Assembly (NCBI GenBank): GCA_964390645.1
Contig: CAYMLL010000186.1
Coordinates: forward strand, 1-15,349
Reading direction: 5' to 3'
Length of the DNA: 15,349 nt
DNA from: CAYMLL01 sp964390645
Lineage (GTDB): Bacteria > Planctomycetota > UBA8108
Both the position numbers and the translations under genes were made by a program. The notes under the pieces were generated by a model, which worked only from the letters and a program-made list of their open reading frames with translations, was not told the DNA's origin and ran no database searches. Numbering within the stretch: the first letter of the stretch is position 1; each line of letters begins with the position of its first letter. Below are positions 1 to 7,870 of this stretch, one piece after another.

Positions 1-2045
1 ATGGAGCTCTCGCACCGATTCTCGAGCGGGGCCTCTTCGGAGCAGGTGGGGCGACCGGGATCTATGTCGTGCTGAAGAAGGAGTTCGACGACAAGAGCTT
101 TCACTGGTGGCACCGCTATCGCGCCGTCAACGGCTACTCCATCTACGGCGCTCGAGGCAAGGCGGGCTTCGACGGAACCTACCGCAACCGCGACGTCATG
201 GAACGCGAGCGCGAGATCCTCGACCGGATGTGCGCGAACCGGGACCGGCGCATAGGATCCGTGGCTCAGGGAAAAACCGTCCCCGAACGGATCGACGACT
301 CGAACACGCCTCCCTTCATCACCCCGAAGACGAACGTCGGCGGAAAGAACGACAAGAACAGGAAGCGTGGGAAGCTCGGCACCCTCGCCTACCTGAGCGC
401 CAGGGACCAGATGAAGCTCTTCGAGCTCGCACCGGGCTACGAGATCAACCTCGTGGCGTCCGAGGAGCGGTTTCCCGAGCTCGCCAACCCCGTCGCCCTC
501 AACTTCGACAACAAGGGCCGGCTCTGGGTATCGACGATGGCGTCCTATCCGCACTGGCGGCCGAAGACGCCGATGGACGACAAGCTGCTGATCTTCGAGG
601 ACGACGACAACGACGGCCGCGCTGACCGCTGCAAGATCTTCGCCCGTGGGCTCCATCAGCCGACGGGCTTCGAGATGGGCCACGGCGGCGTCTACATCGC
701 CCAGCAGCCCGACATTCTCTTTGTCCGCGACACCGACGGCGACGACCGGGCCGACACCCGCGTACGCCAGCTCATCGGCTTCTGCTCGGCGGACTCTCAC
801 CACGGAATCGCCGCGTTCGAGTGGGGACCCGGCGGTGGCCTGTACTTTCAGGAAGGCACCTTCAAGTTCTCGCAGGTCGAAAGCCCTTACGGACTCACCC
901 GTCTTCACGAGGCCGGCATCTGGCGCTACGAGCCGCGCACCCACCGCATCGGAGCTCACGTCTCGTTCTCGTTCTCGAACCCCTGGGGCCACGTCTTTGA
1001 CCGCTGGGGGCAAGACTTCATCGGCGACGCGTCGCCGGGCTTCAGCTACTGGGCCGCGCCGATCTCCGGCCACATCGAGTACCCGGACAAGCACCCCGGC
1101 GGCTCGCAGCACGGAAGACTGGCGGGCCAGACGGGTGGCGGACGGCAGTACGGGAAGAAGTACCGCTTCCCGACCCTCTACAAGAAGCGCACTCGCCCGC
1201 TCGCAGGCTGTGCGATGATCTCCAGCCGCCACTTTCCGCCTCGGACGCAGGGCAACTTCCTGGTGACGAACTGCATCGGCGACCGCATGGTGCTCAATCA
1301 CCGGTTGCGCGAGGAGAAGTCAGGCTTCGCCGGTCGGGAGATTCCGCCGATCGTCTCCTGCAAGGACGGGAACTTCCGACCGGTCGACCTCCAGATCGCT
1401 CCCGACGGCTCGCTCTACATCGTCGACTGGCACAACGCGCTGATCGGCCACCTGCAGCACAATCTGCGCGATCCGAGCCGTGATCACAGCCATGGACGTA
1501 TCTGGCGGGTGACGTGCAAGGGCCGACCGCTCCTCGAGCCTGCCAAGATCGCGGGCGAACCGATTGCCGCGCTCCTCGAGCTGCTGAAGGTCCCGGAGGA
1601 CCGCACCCGTTATCGAGCCCGTCGCGAGCTTGCGGGTCGCAAGACCGACGACGTCATCACCGAGCTGAGGAGATGGGTCACCTCCCTCGACCCCACACAC
1701 GAGAACCACGAGCATCGACGGCTCGAGGCGCTCTGGATGTTCCAGACACACAACGTCATCGAGAAGAGCCTCCTGCTCGGCCTCCTGGGGGCCGAGGACC
1801 ATCGCGCACGTGCGGCGGCGACACGCGTGCTGTCGTTCTGGATCGACCGCGTCAAGTCACCACTCGAGCTGCTCAGGCCGAGGGTCCACGATGCACATCC
1901 ACGCGTGCGGCTGGAGGCCGTTCGCGCCCTGAGCTTTCTCGAAGGGGACGCCGCGCTCGAGCTCGCTCTGGATGTGCTGAACCACGAGATGGACGGCTAC
2001 CTCCAGTACACGCTCGACGAGACAATGCGACAGCTCAGCCGATGA
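1..2045 (+). CDS. PVC-type membrane-bound dehydrogenase-like beta-propeller/HEAT protein (5' end outside window)
   Basis: The frame is open to the left edge with no stop, so the GTG at 69 is probably not the true start. The first ~200 nt encode WWHRYRAVNGYSIYGARG and a segment ending RDRRIGSVAQGK, which resembles the tail of SGNH/GDSL hydrolase modules that precede this family in planctomycetes and Verrucomicrobia; that module would lie mostly upstream. After a Lys/Arg-rich linker (about 330-390), the propeller of the DUF7133/TIGR02604 type starts near 420 (FELAPGYEINLVASEERF). It shows family hallmarks: FEDDDNDGRAD and RDTDGDDRAD blades, FRPVDLQIAPDGSLYIVDWH and NLRDPSRDHSHGRIWR. HEAT-like helical repeats occupy about 1557-2030. 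The protein ends at YLQYTLDETMRQLSR, where relatives usually continue into a c-type cytochrome domain; no CxxCH motif is present. The product is probably exported (the signal peptide is not visible). The enzymatic role is inferred only. It lies directly upstream of two sulfatases in apparent operon order. Confidence 0.88.
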   Translation, partial: GALAPILERGLFGAGGATGIYVVLKKEFDDKSFHWWHRYRAVNGYSIYGARGKAGFDGTYRNRDVMEREREILDRMCANRDRRIGSVAQGKTVPERIDDSNTPPFITPKTNVGGKNDKNRKRGKLGTLAYLSARDQMKLFELAPGYEINLVASEERFPELANPVALNFDNKGRLWVSTMASYPHWRPKTPMDDKLLIFEDDDNDGRADRCKIFARGLHQPTGFEMGHGGVYIAQQPDILFVRDTDGDDRADTRVRQLIGFCSADSHHGIAAFEWGPGGGLYFQEGTFKFSQVESPYGLTRLHEAGIWRYEPRTHRIGAHVSFSFSNPWGHVFDRWGQDFIGDASPGFSYWAAPISGHIEYPDKHPGGSQHGRLAGQTGGGRQYGKKYRFPTLYKKRTRPLAGCAMISSRHFPPRTQGNFLVTNCIGDRMVLNHRLREEKSGFAGREIPPIVSCKDGNFRPVDLQIAPDGSLYIVDWHNALIGHLQHNLRDPSRDHSHGRIWRVTCKGRPLLEPAKIAGEPIAALLELLKVPEDRTRYRARRELAGRKTDDVITELRRWVTSLDPTHENHEHRRLEALWMFQTHNVIEKSLLLGLLGAEDHRARAAATRVLSFWIDRVKSPLELLRPRVHDAHPRVRLEAVRALSFLEGDAALELALDVLNHEMDGYLQYTLDETMRQLSR

Positions 2046-2066
2046 GCCCGACGCACGGTACGGACC

Positions 2067-2072
2067 GAGAGG
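2067..2072 (+). promoter_or_regulatory. Ribosome binding site for sulfatase 1
   Basis: GAGAGG lies 5 nt before the ATG at 2078. It decides between this start, which begins directly with a signal peptide, and the in-frame ATG at 2042, which overlaps the upstream stop and would put 12 polar residues ahead of the signal sequence. Confidence 0.6.
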
Positions 2073-2077
2073 ACTCC

Positions 2078-3595
2078 ATGTCGCTTCACACTGCCACCTG
2101 CATGCTCCTGCTCTGCGTCGTCGCCCCGTGGCCGGCGCGAGCCGCCGAGAAGAGACCGAACTTTCTCTTCATCCTGACCGACGACCAGGCGCCCGATACA
2201 CTGAGCGCATACGGCAACGAGGTCTGCCGGACTCCGAGCATCGACCGTCTTGCTGCCGAGGGAATGGTCTTTCAGGACGCACACCACATGGGTTCGTGGG
2301 TCGGAGCCGTATGCCGGCCGTCGCGCACCATGATCATGACCGGACGCACGGTCTGGAACATCCCGAAGGGGCGCAAGCGCGCGCGAAAGGGCGGTGAGAG
2401 AAAGGCCGAGCGACGGAAGCGAAAGCAGCAGAAACCCGAAGCCGGAGGTGGCGCCGACGATCCCGCAGCCCGCCAGAGCCTGCCGGCGATCTTCAACCGC
2501 GCCGGCTACGATACGTTTCGCACCTGCAAGCGAGGAAACAGCTACGAAGCAGCCAATCGCCTCTTCGCCGTCAGCAAGGTGGCGACGAGCCGCCAGGCCA
2601 TCGCGGCCAGGGGCAGCGGCTGGCACGGAGATCAGGTCGTCGAGCACCTCGAGCAGCGGCGTGCGAGCCGGGACGACGACCCATTTCTGATCTACCTCGG
2701 CTTCTCGCATCCCCATGATCCCCGGAACGCAACTCCCGAGCTCGCCGCGAAGTACGGCGCGACCAACAAGAACGATCTCGCCGAGCCGAACCCGAAGGCT
2801 CCGCCGCTGCCGATCAACTACCTTCCCGAGCATCCCTTCCACCACGGCCATCCCGGACTGCGCGACGAGGAGAAAGTCGAAGGTGTCAAGATGCGCCGCG
2901 ACGAGGCCACGGTCCGCAACGAGATCGGCCGCGAGTACGCCTGCATCGAGAACATCGACCGACAAGTCGGCCGCGTGCTGAAGAAGCTGCAGGCCATGGG
3001 CGAGCTGGAGAACACCTACGTCTTCTTCGCCGCCGACCACGGTATCGCGGTCGGTCGCCACGGACTGATGGGAAAGCAGAACCTCTACGAACACTCCTGG
3101 CGTGTCCCCTTCATCGCACGGGGCCCCGGAATCGAGCCCGGGAGCCGGGTCTCCGGATACATCTACCTTCTCGACCTGCTGCCGACCCTCTGCGACCTCG
3201 CGGGCATCAGCGCCCCGGACGTCGTCGAGGGCCGGAGCTTCCGTCCCGTGCTCGAGGGCCGGGTGGAGCGTGTCCGAGACGTGCTCTACGGCGTCTACTG
3301 CGGCGGCACGAAGCCCGGAATGCGAGCGATCAAGACGAACGGCTGGAAGCTGATCGAGTACGACATGCTCGACGGCAAGGTCCGCGAGACACAGCTCTTC
3401 CACCTCGACAAGAACCCGCACGAGCTGCTCGCCGAGCATCACGACGAACAGCTCCGATCCCTGCTGAAGAGCGAGCCTCGCGCCGAGCAGATCGACCTCG
3501 CCGAGGTGCCGGAGTACACCGCTAAGCGCAGGGAGCTCCAGAAGCTGCTGCGATCGGAGATGAAGCGACTCGGCGATCCTCACGAGCTGCGATGA
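2078..3595 (+). CDS. Secreted sulfatase (formylglycine-dependent, S1 family)
   Basis: 505 aa. Residues 1-22 form a signal peptide (hydrophobic MLLLCVVAPWPARA), so the enzyme acts in the periplasm or outside. It hydrolyses sulfate esters, probably on a polysaccharide. Metal ligands D35/D36 sit in FILTDDQAPDTLSAYG. Cys79 in AVCRPSRTMIMTGR is a full C-x-P-S-R formylglycine signature. The second metal site is D320-H321 in FFAADHGIAVGRHGLMGKQNLYEHS, and FSHPHDPRN (209-217) adds a further conserved block. The end (NGWKLIEYDM, LFHLDKNPHEL) is the usual sulfatase C-terminal subdomain. Length is normal for the family. One oddity is a strongly basic, low-complexity segment at residues 97-121, just after the active-site helix. 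The start is set by the signal peptide and the GAGAGG at 2067-2072. It begins 32 nt after the propeller gene stop, so the two are probably cotranscribed. Exact substrate cannot be told from the sequence. Confidence 0.93.
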   Translation: MSLHTATCMLLLCVVAPWPARAAEKRPNFLFILTDDQAPDTLSAYGNEVCRTPSIDRLAAEGMVFQDAHHMGSWVGAVCRPSRTMIMTGRTVWNIPKGRKRARKGGERKAERRKRKQQKPEAGGGADDPAARQSLPAIFNRAGYDTFRTCKRGNSYEAANRLFAVSKVATSRQAIAARGSGWHGDQVVEHLEQRRASRDDDPFLIYLGFSHPHDPRNATPELAAKYGATNKNDLAEPNPKAPPLPINYLPEHPFHHGHPGLRDEEKVEGVKMRRDEATVRNEIGREYACIENIDRQVGRVLKKLQAMGELENTYVFFAADHGIAVGRHGLMGKQNLYEHSWRVPFIARGPGIEPGSRVSGYIYLLDLLPTLCDLAGISAPDVVEGRSFRPVLEGRVERVRDVLYGVYCGGTKPGMRAIKTNGWKLIEYDMLDGKVRETQLFHLDKNPHELLAEHHDEQLRSLLKSEPRAEQIDLAEVPEYTAKRRELQKLLRSEMKRLGDPHELR

Positions 3596-3674
3596 CGCGC
3601 TCCCCGACAGACCGGCGATCACGGCCACCGTGGTCGCGTCTTCTCGACCCGAACCGAGCAGTGGCGGTGAATCG

Positions 3675-5282
3675 ATGACCACACGACGATGGATCGGCCC
3701 CCTCTTCCTGGTGGCAGCGGGTCTGCCACCGGCTCGCCCGGCGGATTCGGTCGAGCGACCGAACGTCGTGCTCATCTTCGCCGACGACATGGGTTATGGC
3801 GATGTCAGCTCGTTCAACCCCGCGTCGAAGATCAAGACGCCGAACCTCGACCGGCTCGCCTCCGAAGGCATGCGACTCACCGACGCGCACTCCGCCTCGG
3901 GGGTCTGCACACCTTCTCGCTACGCCCTGCTCACGGGATGCTACAGCTGGCGGACCCCGCTCAAGAGAGGGGTTCTCGGCGGCTTCTCGCCGCCGCTGCT
4001 CGGCAAGGATCGGATGACCCTCGGCCACGTATTCCGGAGCAAGGGCTACTCGACCGCCTGTGTCGGCAAGTGGCACCTCGGCATGAGCTGGGCGGGCGGC
4101 GATCGCGCCGACAGGACCTACTCGATGCGCAACAACCCCGCCGGCATCGACTTCTCCGCACCGATCCGGCGCACCGCAACATCCAACGGCTTCGACTACT
4201 TCTTCGGGATCGCCGCGTCACTCGACATGCCGCCCTACGTGTTCATCGAGAACGACCGCGTAACGGCACAGCCGACGTCAACGCTGAAGAAGGAGGACAG
4301 GGGTGGTCGCGCGGGACCGGCAGTACACGGCTGGAGGCACAGGGACGTCATGCCGACCTTTGCCAGGAAGACGATCGAGTGGATCGGCCGAAGCACCGGG
4401 AGGCCGTTCTTCATCTACATGCCGCTGAACGCCCCCCACACGCCACACGCACCGAGCGAACCGTTTCGCGGCAAGAGCGGCATGGACGTCTACGGCGACT
4501 TCATGGTCGAGGTCGATCACACCATCGGCCAGGTCATGAAGGCCGTCGAGAGCAAGGGAATGACCGACAGGACGCTCTTCATCGTCACGAGCGACAACGG
4601 TCCCGAGACGAACATGTACGCCCGCCGTGCCAGGTTCGGACACGACAGCTCCTCGTACCTCCTCGGAGCCAAGCGGGACAACTGGGAAGGCGGCCACCGA
4701 GTCCCGTTCGTCGCTCGCTGGCCGGGCGTCATCCCACCAGGCTCGAGGAGCGGCAGCCCGTTCTGTCTCGTCGACATGATCGCGACCTTCGCGGAGATCC
4801 TCTCGATCGAGCTGCCGGAGGACCAGGGGGTCGACAGTGTGTCGATCCTGCCGCTGCTCCTCGGTCGCGATGCGGCCTACCGACGCGACCACGCGATCAT
4901 CCACCACTCCTCATCGGGACGATTCGCGATCCGCCGCGGTGACTGGAAGCTCCTGCTGCACGCCGGATCCGGCGGCAACGGATACGGCGGCGGCAAACGA
5001 TCCAAACGATTCGCGGGAACCGCCGAGCAGCGATCCGCCAGGACCGGACCGAGACAGCTCTACGATATGAAGAGCGACCCCGGCGAGACGACGAACCTCG
5101 TCGACCGGCACCCCGATATCGTCGAGGAGCTGACGGACCTGGCCGCCGACCACGTCCGACGCGGACGCAGCACACCGGGGCCCCGACAGCCGAATGTCGG
5201 CTATCCCTGGGCGCAGCTCGACTGGCTGGACGCGGCTGAACGCGGAGACCGGAGTGCGTCGCCCTCGCGCCGCCGACGGTGA
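3675..5282 (+). CDS. Secreted arylsulfatase-like enzyme (formylglycine-dependent, S1 family)
   Basis: 535 aa from the ATG at 3675; an in-frame GTG at 3630 would only add a polar stretch before the signal peptide (residues 1-24, GPLFLVAAGLPPARPA). All core sulfatase elements are seen: metal-binding D37/D38 (VLIFADDMGYGD), Cys78 in VCTPSRYALLTG as the formylglycine precursor, GKWHLG at 131-136, NAPHTPHAPSEPF near 252-263, D307-N308 in VTSDNGPE, and GAKRDNWEGGHRVPF near 331-345. The C-terminal part (RRGDWKLLLH, QLYDMKSDPGETTNL) is the standard small subdomain. A Gly-rich basic loop (about 431-460) separates the last two strands. Its subfamily clearly differs from the preceding sulfatase, which suggests that the two remove different sulfate groups from one polymer. 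The gap to the upstream gene is 79 bp, without a convincing promoter or terminator, so an operon is likely. No formylglycine-generating enzyme is encoded in the window. Confidence 0.93.
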   Translation: MTTRRWIGPLFLVAAGLPPARPADSVERPNVVLIFADDMGYGDVSSFNPASKIKTPNLDRLASEGMRLTDAHSASGVCTPSRYALLTGCYSWRTPLKRGVLGGFSPPLLGKDRMTLGHVFRSKGYSTACVGKWHLGMSWAGGDRADRTYSMRNNPAGIDFSAPIRRTATSNGFDYFFGIAASLDMPPYVFIENDRVTAQPTSTLKKEDRGGRAGPAVHGWRHRDVMPTFARKTIEWIGRSTGRPFFIYMPLNAPHTPHAPSEPFRGKSGMDVYGDFMVEVDHTIGQVMKAVESKGMTDRTLFIVTSDNGPETNMYARRARFGHDSSSYLLGAKRDNWEGGHRVPFVARWPGVIPPGSRSGSPFCLVDMIATFAEILSIELPEDQGVDSVSILPLLLGRDAAYRRDHAIIHHSSSGRFAIRRGDWKLLLHAGSGGNGYGGGKRSKRFAGTAEQRSARTGPRQLYDMKSDPGETTNLVDRHPDIVEELTDLAADHVRRGRSTPGPRQPNVGYPWAQLDWLDAAERGDRSASPSRRRR

Positions 5283-5292
5283 TGGCGCTTCG

Positions 5293-5308
5293 CGGTCGGG
5301 ACCGACCG
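5293..5308. terminator. Perfect hairpin between convergent genes (putative bidirectional terminator)
   Basis: CGGTCGG-GA-CCGACCG is a 7-bp perfect inverted repeat (6 bp if a 4-nt loop is required). It lies in the 33-bp gap between two convergent genes, 10 nt past the sulfatase stop and 7 nt past the stop of the FAD enzyme on the other strand. There is no T-tract on either side, so it may slow RNA polymerase or protect 3' ends rather than act as a classic intrinsic terminator. Confidence 0.45.
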
Positions 5309-5315
5309 GGTAAGC

Positions 5316-6575
5316 TCACGCAACGACCCGCTCGGCCGCGTACGGGGCCGGATCCAGGTGTGGCTCCGCCCCGGTGATCATCTCGGTGATCAACCGGCCC
5401 GTGGCCGGAGCCATGCTCAGACCCAGCATGTTGTGGCCCGTCGCGAGACAGACATTCGCAAGCCCGGGGCACCGACCGATGACCGGCGTGCTGTCGGAGG
5501 TCATCGGACGCCATCCGTACCACTCCTGCGAGATCGGCCCGGCAATCGGATCACGCAAGTAGGGTCTGACGCCGTCCGTGAGAAGCCGCAAACGATCCGG
5601 AAGAAGGCGCTCGTCCCAACCGCTGAACTCCATGATCGAGCCGAGGCGCACACCGTGCTCGAAGGGCGTCACGACAACGCGTCGCTCGGGCAGGATTATC
5701 GGGATGCGGGGACAGCTCCGGGGACGTGGCACGATCACCGAGTAGCCCTTGCCGGGCTCGATGGAAACACGACAGCCCAGCACCTCGGCGAGCTGCGGCG
5801 TCCAGGCGCCTGTCGCGACGACGAACTGGTCCGCCTCGACCGTCTCCCCCGAGACACGGGCCGAGGTGGCCACGCCACCCGTTACCTCGAGGGCCTCGAG
5901 CTCTCGGCCCTCGACGATGCGGACGTCGCGGCTCTCGAGTGATGTGCGCCAGGACGCGAGCAGTCGCTCCGGCCGCAGGTGCGCGTCCTCCTCGTAGAAC
6001 CATGCACCGGCGAGATCGTCCGCGACGCTCGGCTCGAGCTGGAGTAGCTCCTCGGGCCCGAGCTGACGCGCACCCTCGTCGAACTCGGCAGCAAGCACGT
6101 CGTTCTCCGTCGCGTAAGCGTCGAGCGCTTCTCGATCACGATAGACGAAGAGCAGCCCCCGCTCCTGCCACTCGCAGTCAAGATCACCCTGCTCCACGAG
6201 CGTCCGGTAGAGCCTGCGCGAAGAAGCCAGGAGTGGCTGAATCGCTCGTCCCGAGCTCAGCATGTCACGCCGGTTGCAGCGTCGGGCGAAGCGCCACAGC
6301 CACCGCCAGAGGGCGGGATCGAGCCGTGGACGGATCCGAAACGCGCCTCCCGGCATCAGCATCGCCTTGATCGAGGAGCGGATGACACCAGGCATCGCCA
6401 GCGGCAGCACGTGACTCGGACACACGAGCCCGCAGTTCCGATGCGAGCACGCCTCTCCGACGCGCCCCTTGTCAACGAGCGTAACTCGACAACCGGCGTC
6501 GACGAGATAGTGCGCGCAGGCTACACCGATCACGCCACCGCCGACAATCAACGTGTGCGGGGAGCCTCCTGTCAC
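5316..6575 (-). CDS. FAD-dependent D-amino-acid dehydrogenase (DadA/D-hydroxyproline dehydrogenase-like)
   Basis: 419 aa with a GTG start chosen because it overlaps the upstream stop as GTGA and gives a short lead (MTGGSPHT) into the first strand. The frame is open further upstream, but that part lies within the epimerase gene in another frame. The N-terminus is a dinucleotide-binding fold: LIVGGGVIG (residues 9-17) and D35 for the ADP ribose. The segment ACSHRNCGLVCPSHVLPLAMPG is typical of DadA-type dehydrogenases. The C-terminal flavin-binding block GWRPMTSDSTPVIGR...ATGHNMLGLSMAPATGRL is complete, and length is normal for DadA. It oxidises a D-amino acid to an imino acid with electrons to the quinone pool. 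The adjacent epimerase suggests D-proline or cis-4-hydroxy-D-proline as substrate, giving a pyrroline carboxylate. It could instead be a general D-amino-acid or glycine oxidase-like enzyme. The later pathway enzymes (HypD-type deaminase, semialdehyde dehydrogenase) are not in the window. Confidence 0.87.
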   Translation of the reverse strand: MTGGSPHTLIVGGGVIGVACAHYLVDAGCRVTLVDKGRVGEACSHRNCGLVCPSHVLPLAMPGVIRSSIKAMLMPGGAFRIRPRLDPALWRWLWRFARRCNRRDMLSSGRAIQPLLASSRRLYRTLVEQGDLDCEWQERGLLFVYRDREALDAYATENDVLAAEFDEGARQLGPEELLQLEPSVADDLAGAWFYEEDAHLRPERLLASWRTSLESRDVRIVEGRELEALEVTGGVATSARVSGETVEADQFVVATGAWTPQLAEVLGCRVSIEPGKGYSVIVPRPRSCPRIPIILPERRVVVTPFEHGVRLGSIMEFSGWDERLLPDRLRLLTDGVRPYLRDPIAGPISQEWYGWRPMTSDSTPVIGRCPGLANVCLATGHNMLGLSMAPATGRLITEMITGAEPHLDPAPYAAERVVA

Positions 6576-7534
6576 GAACAGAATCCCGTACGCAGCGGAT
6601 CGCGAGAGTCGAAGAGCAGCGTCGACTCGGCAGTGACCCAGGCGGAGCCGGTGACGATCGGGATCACGGCGTCGGCGTCGTCGACACGGTATGTCGCGTC
6701 GAAGACGCTGCCGATCAGGCTCTCCTGCCGCCAGCGGTCGCCGGGCTCGAGGTCGCCGTCGGCGGCCAGGCAGGCTACCTTGGCGCTCGTGCCGGTGCCA
6801 CAAGGCGATCGATCCCAGGCACCTCCGGGACAGAGAACGAAGCAGCGCCCGTGGACTCCGGCGGTGTCGCTGGCCGCCAGAAGCTCGATGTGATCGATCT
6901 CGGCGCCGCCGGCGCCGGTGACACCTCGCTCGCTCAGGACTCTGCGCACCGACGACGCGAACTTGCACAGGCTCTCGACGCTCTGCAGATCGAGCGACTG
7001 GCCATGGTCCTTCGACAGGAAGAACCAGTTGCCCCCCCACGCGACGTCACCGGTCACGGCCCCGTGTCCAGGCACGTCGACCGTGACAGCCCGCTCGTGG
7101 CGATAGCTGGGGATGTTCTCGAAGGTGACACGCTCCAGATCCTCGTGAAGCCGGAAGCGAACCCTGCCGACCGGTGTCTCCAGAGCGTGATGACCCGGCC
7201 CGATGCGCCCGGCGTGCGCGAGGGAGACGGCGAGCCCGATCGTCCCGTGGCCACACATGCCGAGCAGGCCGACATTGTTGAAGAAGATCACGCCGATCGC
7301 GCACGCCGGGTCCTCGGGCTTCGCGAGCAAAGCCCCGACAACCGCTACCGAGCCGCGCGGTTCGTTGATCACGGCCGAGCGGAACGCGTCGTGGTCGCGA
7401 CCGAAGCGCTCACTGCGCTCGCACATCGACCCAGGGCCGAGATCAGGGGCTCCATCGAGGACGACCCGCGTCGGCTCACCGCCAGTGTGCGAGTCGATCA
7501 CACGAACTCTGTCAGGCAAGTACGGAGAGGTCAT
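6572..7534 (-). CDS. Proline racemase family enzyme, probably 4-hydroxyproline 2-epimerase
   Basis: 320 aa from the ATG at 7534; an in-frame GTG at 7570 would add 12 residues. Neither start has a good Shine-Dalgarno; the ATG is preferred because relatives begin shortly before RVIDSHTGGEPTRVV. Both catalytic acid/base cysteines are present: Cys94 in GMCGHGTIG and Cys245 in DRSPCGTGTSAK. A Thr in place of the second Cys would mark trans-3-hydroxyproline dehydratase, so that activity is unlikely. WGGNWFFL (166-173) and MCGHGTIG fit 4-hydroxyproline 2-epimerases better than true proline racemases. The expected reaction is trans-4-hydroxy-L-proline to cis-4-hydroxy-D-proline in the cytoplasm. The next gene starts inside its stop codon (GTGA) and encodes a D-amino-acid dehydrogenase, so the two are translationally coupled and likely act in sequence. 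The epimerase call is fairly secure at family level; proline as substrate cannot be excluded. Confidence 0.88.
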   Translation of the reverse strand: MTSPYLPDRVRVIDSHTGGEPTRVVLDGAPDLGPGSMCERSERFGRDHDAFRSAVINEPRGSVAVVGALLAKPEDPACAIGVIFFNNVGLLGMCGHGTIGLAVSLAHAGRIGPGHHALETPVGRVRFRLHEDLERVTFENIPSYRHERAVTVDVPGHGAVTGDVAWGGNWFFLSKDHGQSLDLQSVESLCKFASSVRRVLSERGVTGAGGAEIDHIELLAASDTAGVHGRCFVLCPGGAWDRSPCGTGTSAKVACLAADGDLEPGDRWRQESLIGSVFDATYRVDDADAVIPIVTGSAWVTAESTLLFDSRDPLRTGFCS

Positions 7535-7543
7535 CGGCTGGCT

Positions 7544-7594
7544 CGGACCGGAGGTCAATCGGATCGGCACGGAACGGATGTGCCGGACCGGAGG
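7544..7594. repeat. 11-bp direct repeat, two copies 40 bp apart, at the epimerase start
   Basis: CGGACCGGAGG occurs at 7544-7554 and again at 7584-7594, start to start exactly 40 bp. The CGGACCG core is near-palindromic. The nearer copy lies only 9 bp upstream of the ATG at 7534. Both the position and the spacing (about four helical turns) would suit binding by a regulator, but no regulator gene is visible nearby. Confidence 0.45.
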
Positions 7595-7617
7595 CGAGTA
7601 CGTGTAAACCAGCTCGC

Positions 7618-7677
7618 TTCACAGGACACTGTCCCGAGAACGAGTCGACGCGAACCTGGCAAGGCTCCACGACGGCT
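7618..7677 (-). repeat. Dispersed element, copy A (inverted relative to copy B at 11858-11919)
   Basis: Read on the - strand, this segment aligns with the + strand at 11858-11919. GTCGACTCGTTCTCG (7635-7649) is identical in both. The flanking blocks TGCCAG, TCG-GTCGAC, GTGTCCT and GTGAA are in the same order, giving about 43 of 50 aligned columns identical between 7618 and 7666. The right part of this copy includes the palindrome GGACA-C-TGTCC (7624-7634). It lies about 85-145 bp upstream of the epimerase start, in the same direction as that gene. In one frame both copies translate similarly (RRLVLGTVSC here, CRLVLATVSS in copy B). The copy could therefore be a repeat, a regulatory element or a decayed coding fragment. 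Confidence 0.7.
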
Positions 7678-7870
7678 CCAGCCGCAGGCAAGCCCTCTCC
7701 GCCGGCATGAACGAACCACCCGCCGGAAACCGAGTCTGCCGCCCTTACGCAGTCCAGACGACACGAATACTCGCCCGTCGCAGATGAAATCGTCGGTGAT
7801 CCGGGCTCAAGACACAAGCGCTGACAACGCCAGGCCATCTCACGAAAGCCGGCACGAGGCCGGACCCGGC

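Larger units (their letters stand above)
7535..7870. other. Gene-free stretch upstream of the epimerase gene
   Basis: 336 bp between the epimerase start and the stop of the two-helix membrane protein gene. Short frames cross it, but none has a recognisable product, a good ribosome binding site or a conserved look. It holds two copies of an 11-bp direct repeat (7544-7594), a hairpin GGCAC/GTGCC (7566-7570 with 7580-7584), a palindrome GGACA-C-TGTCC (7624-7634), and one copy of an element of about 60 bp found again upstream of shc. No tRNA, known riboswitch or T-rich terminator was recognised. It presumably carries the promoter for the epimerase/dehydrogenase pair. Confidence 0.6.

Noticed and set aside
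1997..3790. A 597-codon frame on the - strand
   Set aside because: It lies antisense to the first sulfatase, which has complete catalytic motifs and a signal peptide; the antisense product has no recognisable domains and reflects GC-rich codon use.
7624..7634. GGACA-C-TGTCC as part of a glycine-type riboswitch upstream of the epimerase
   Set aside because: A GGACAG-like string is present, but the rest of the conserved riboswitch core could not be found; the palindrome is better described as part of the shared element.
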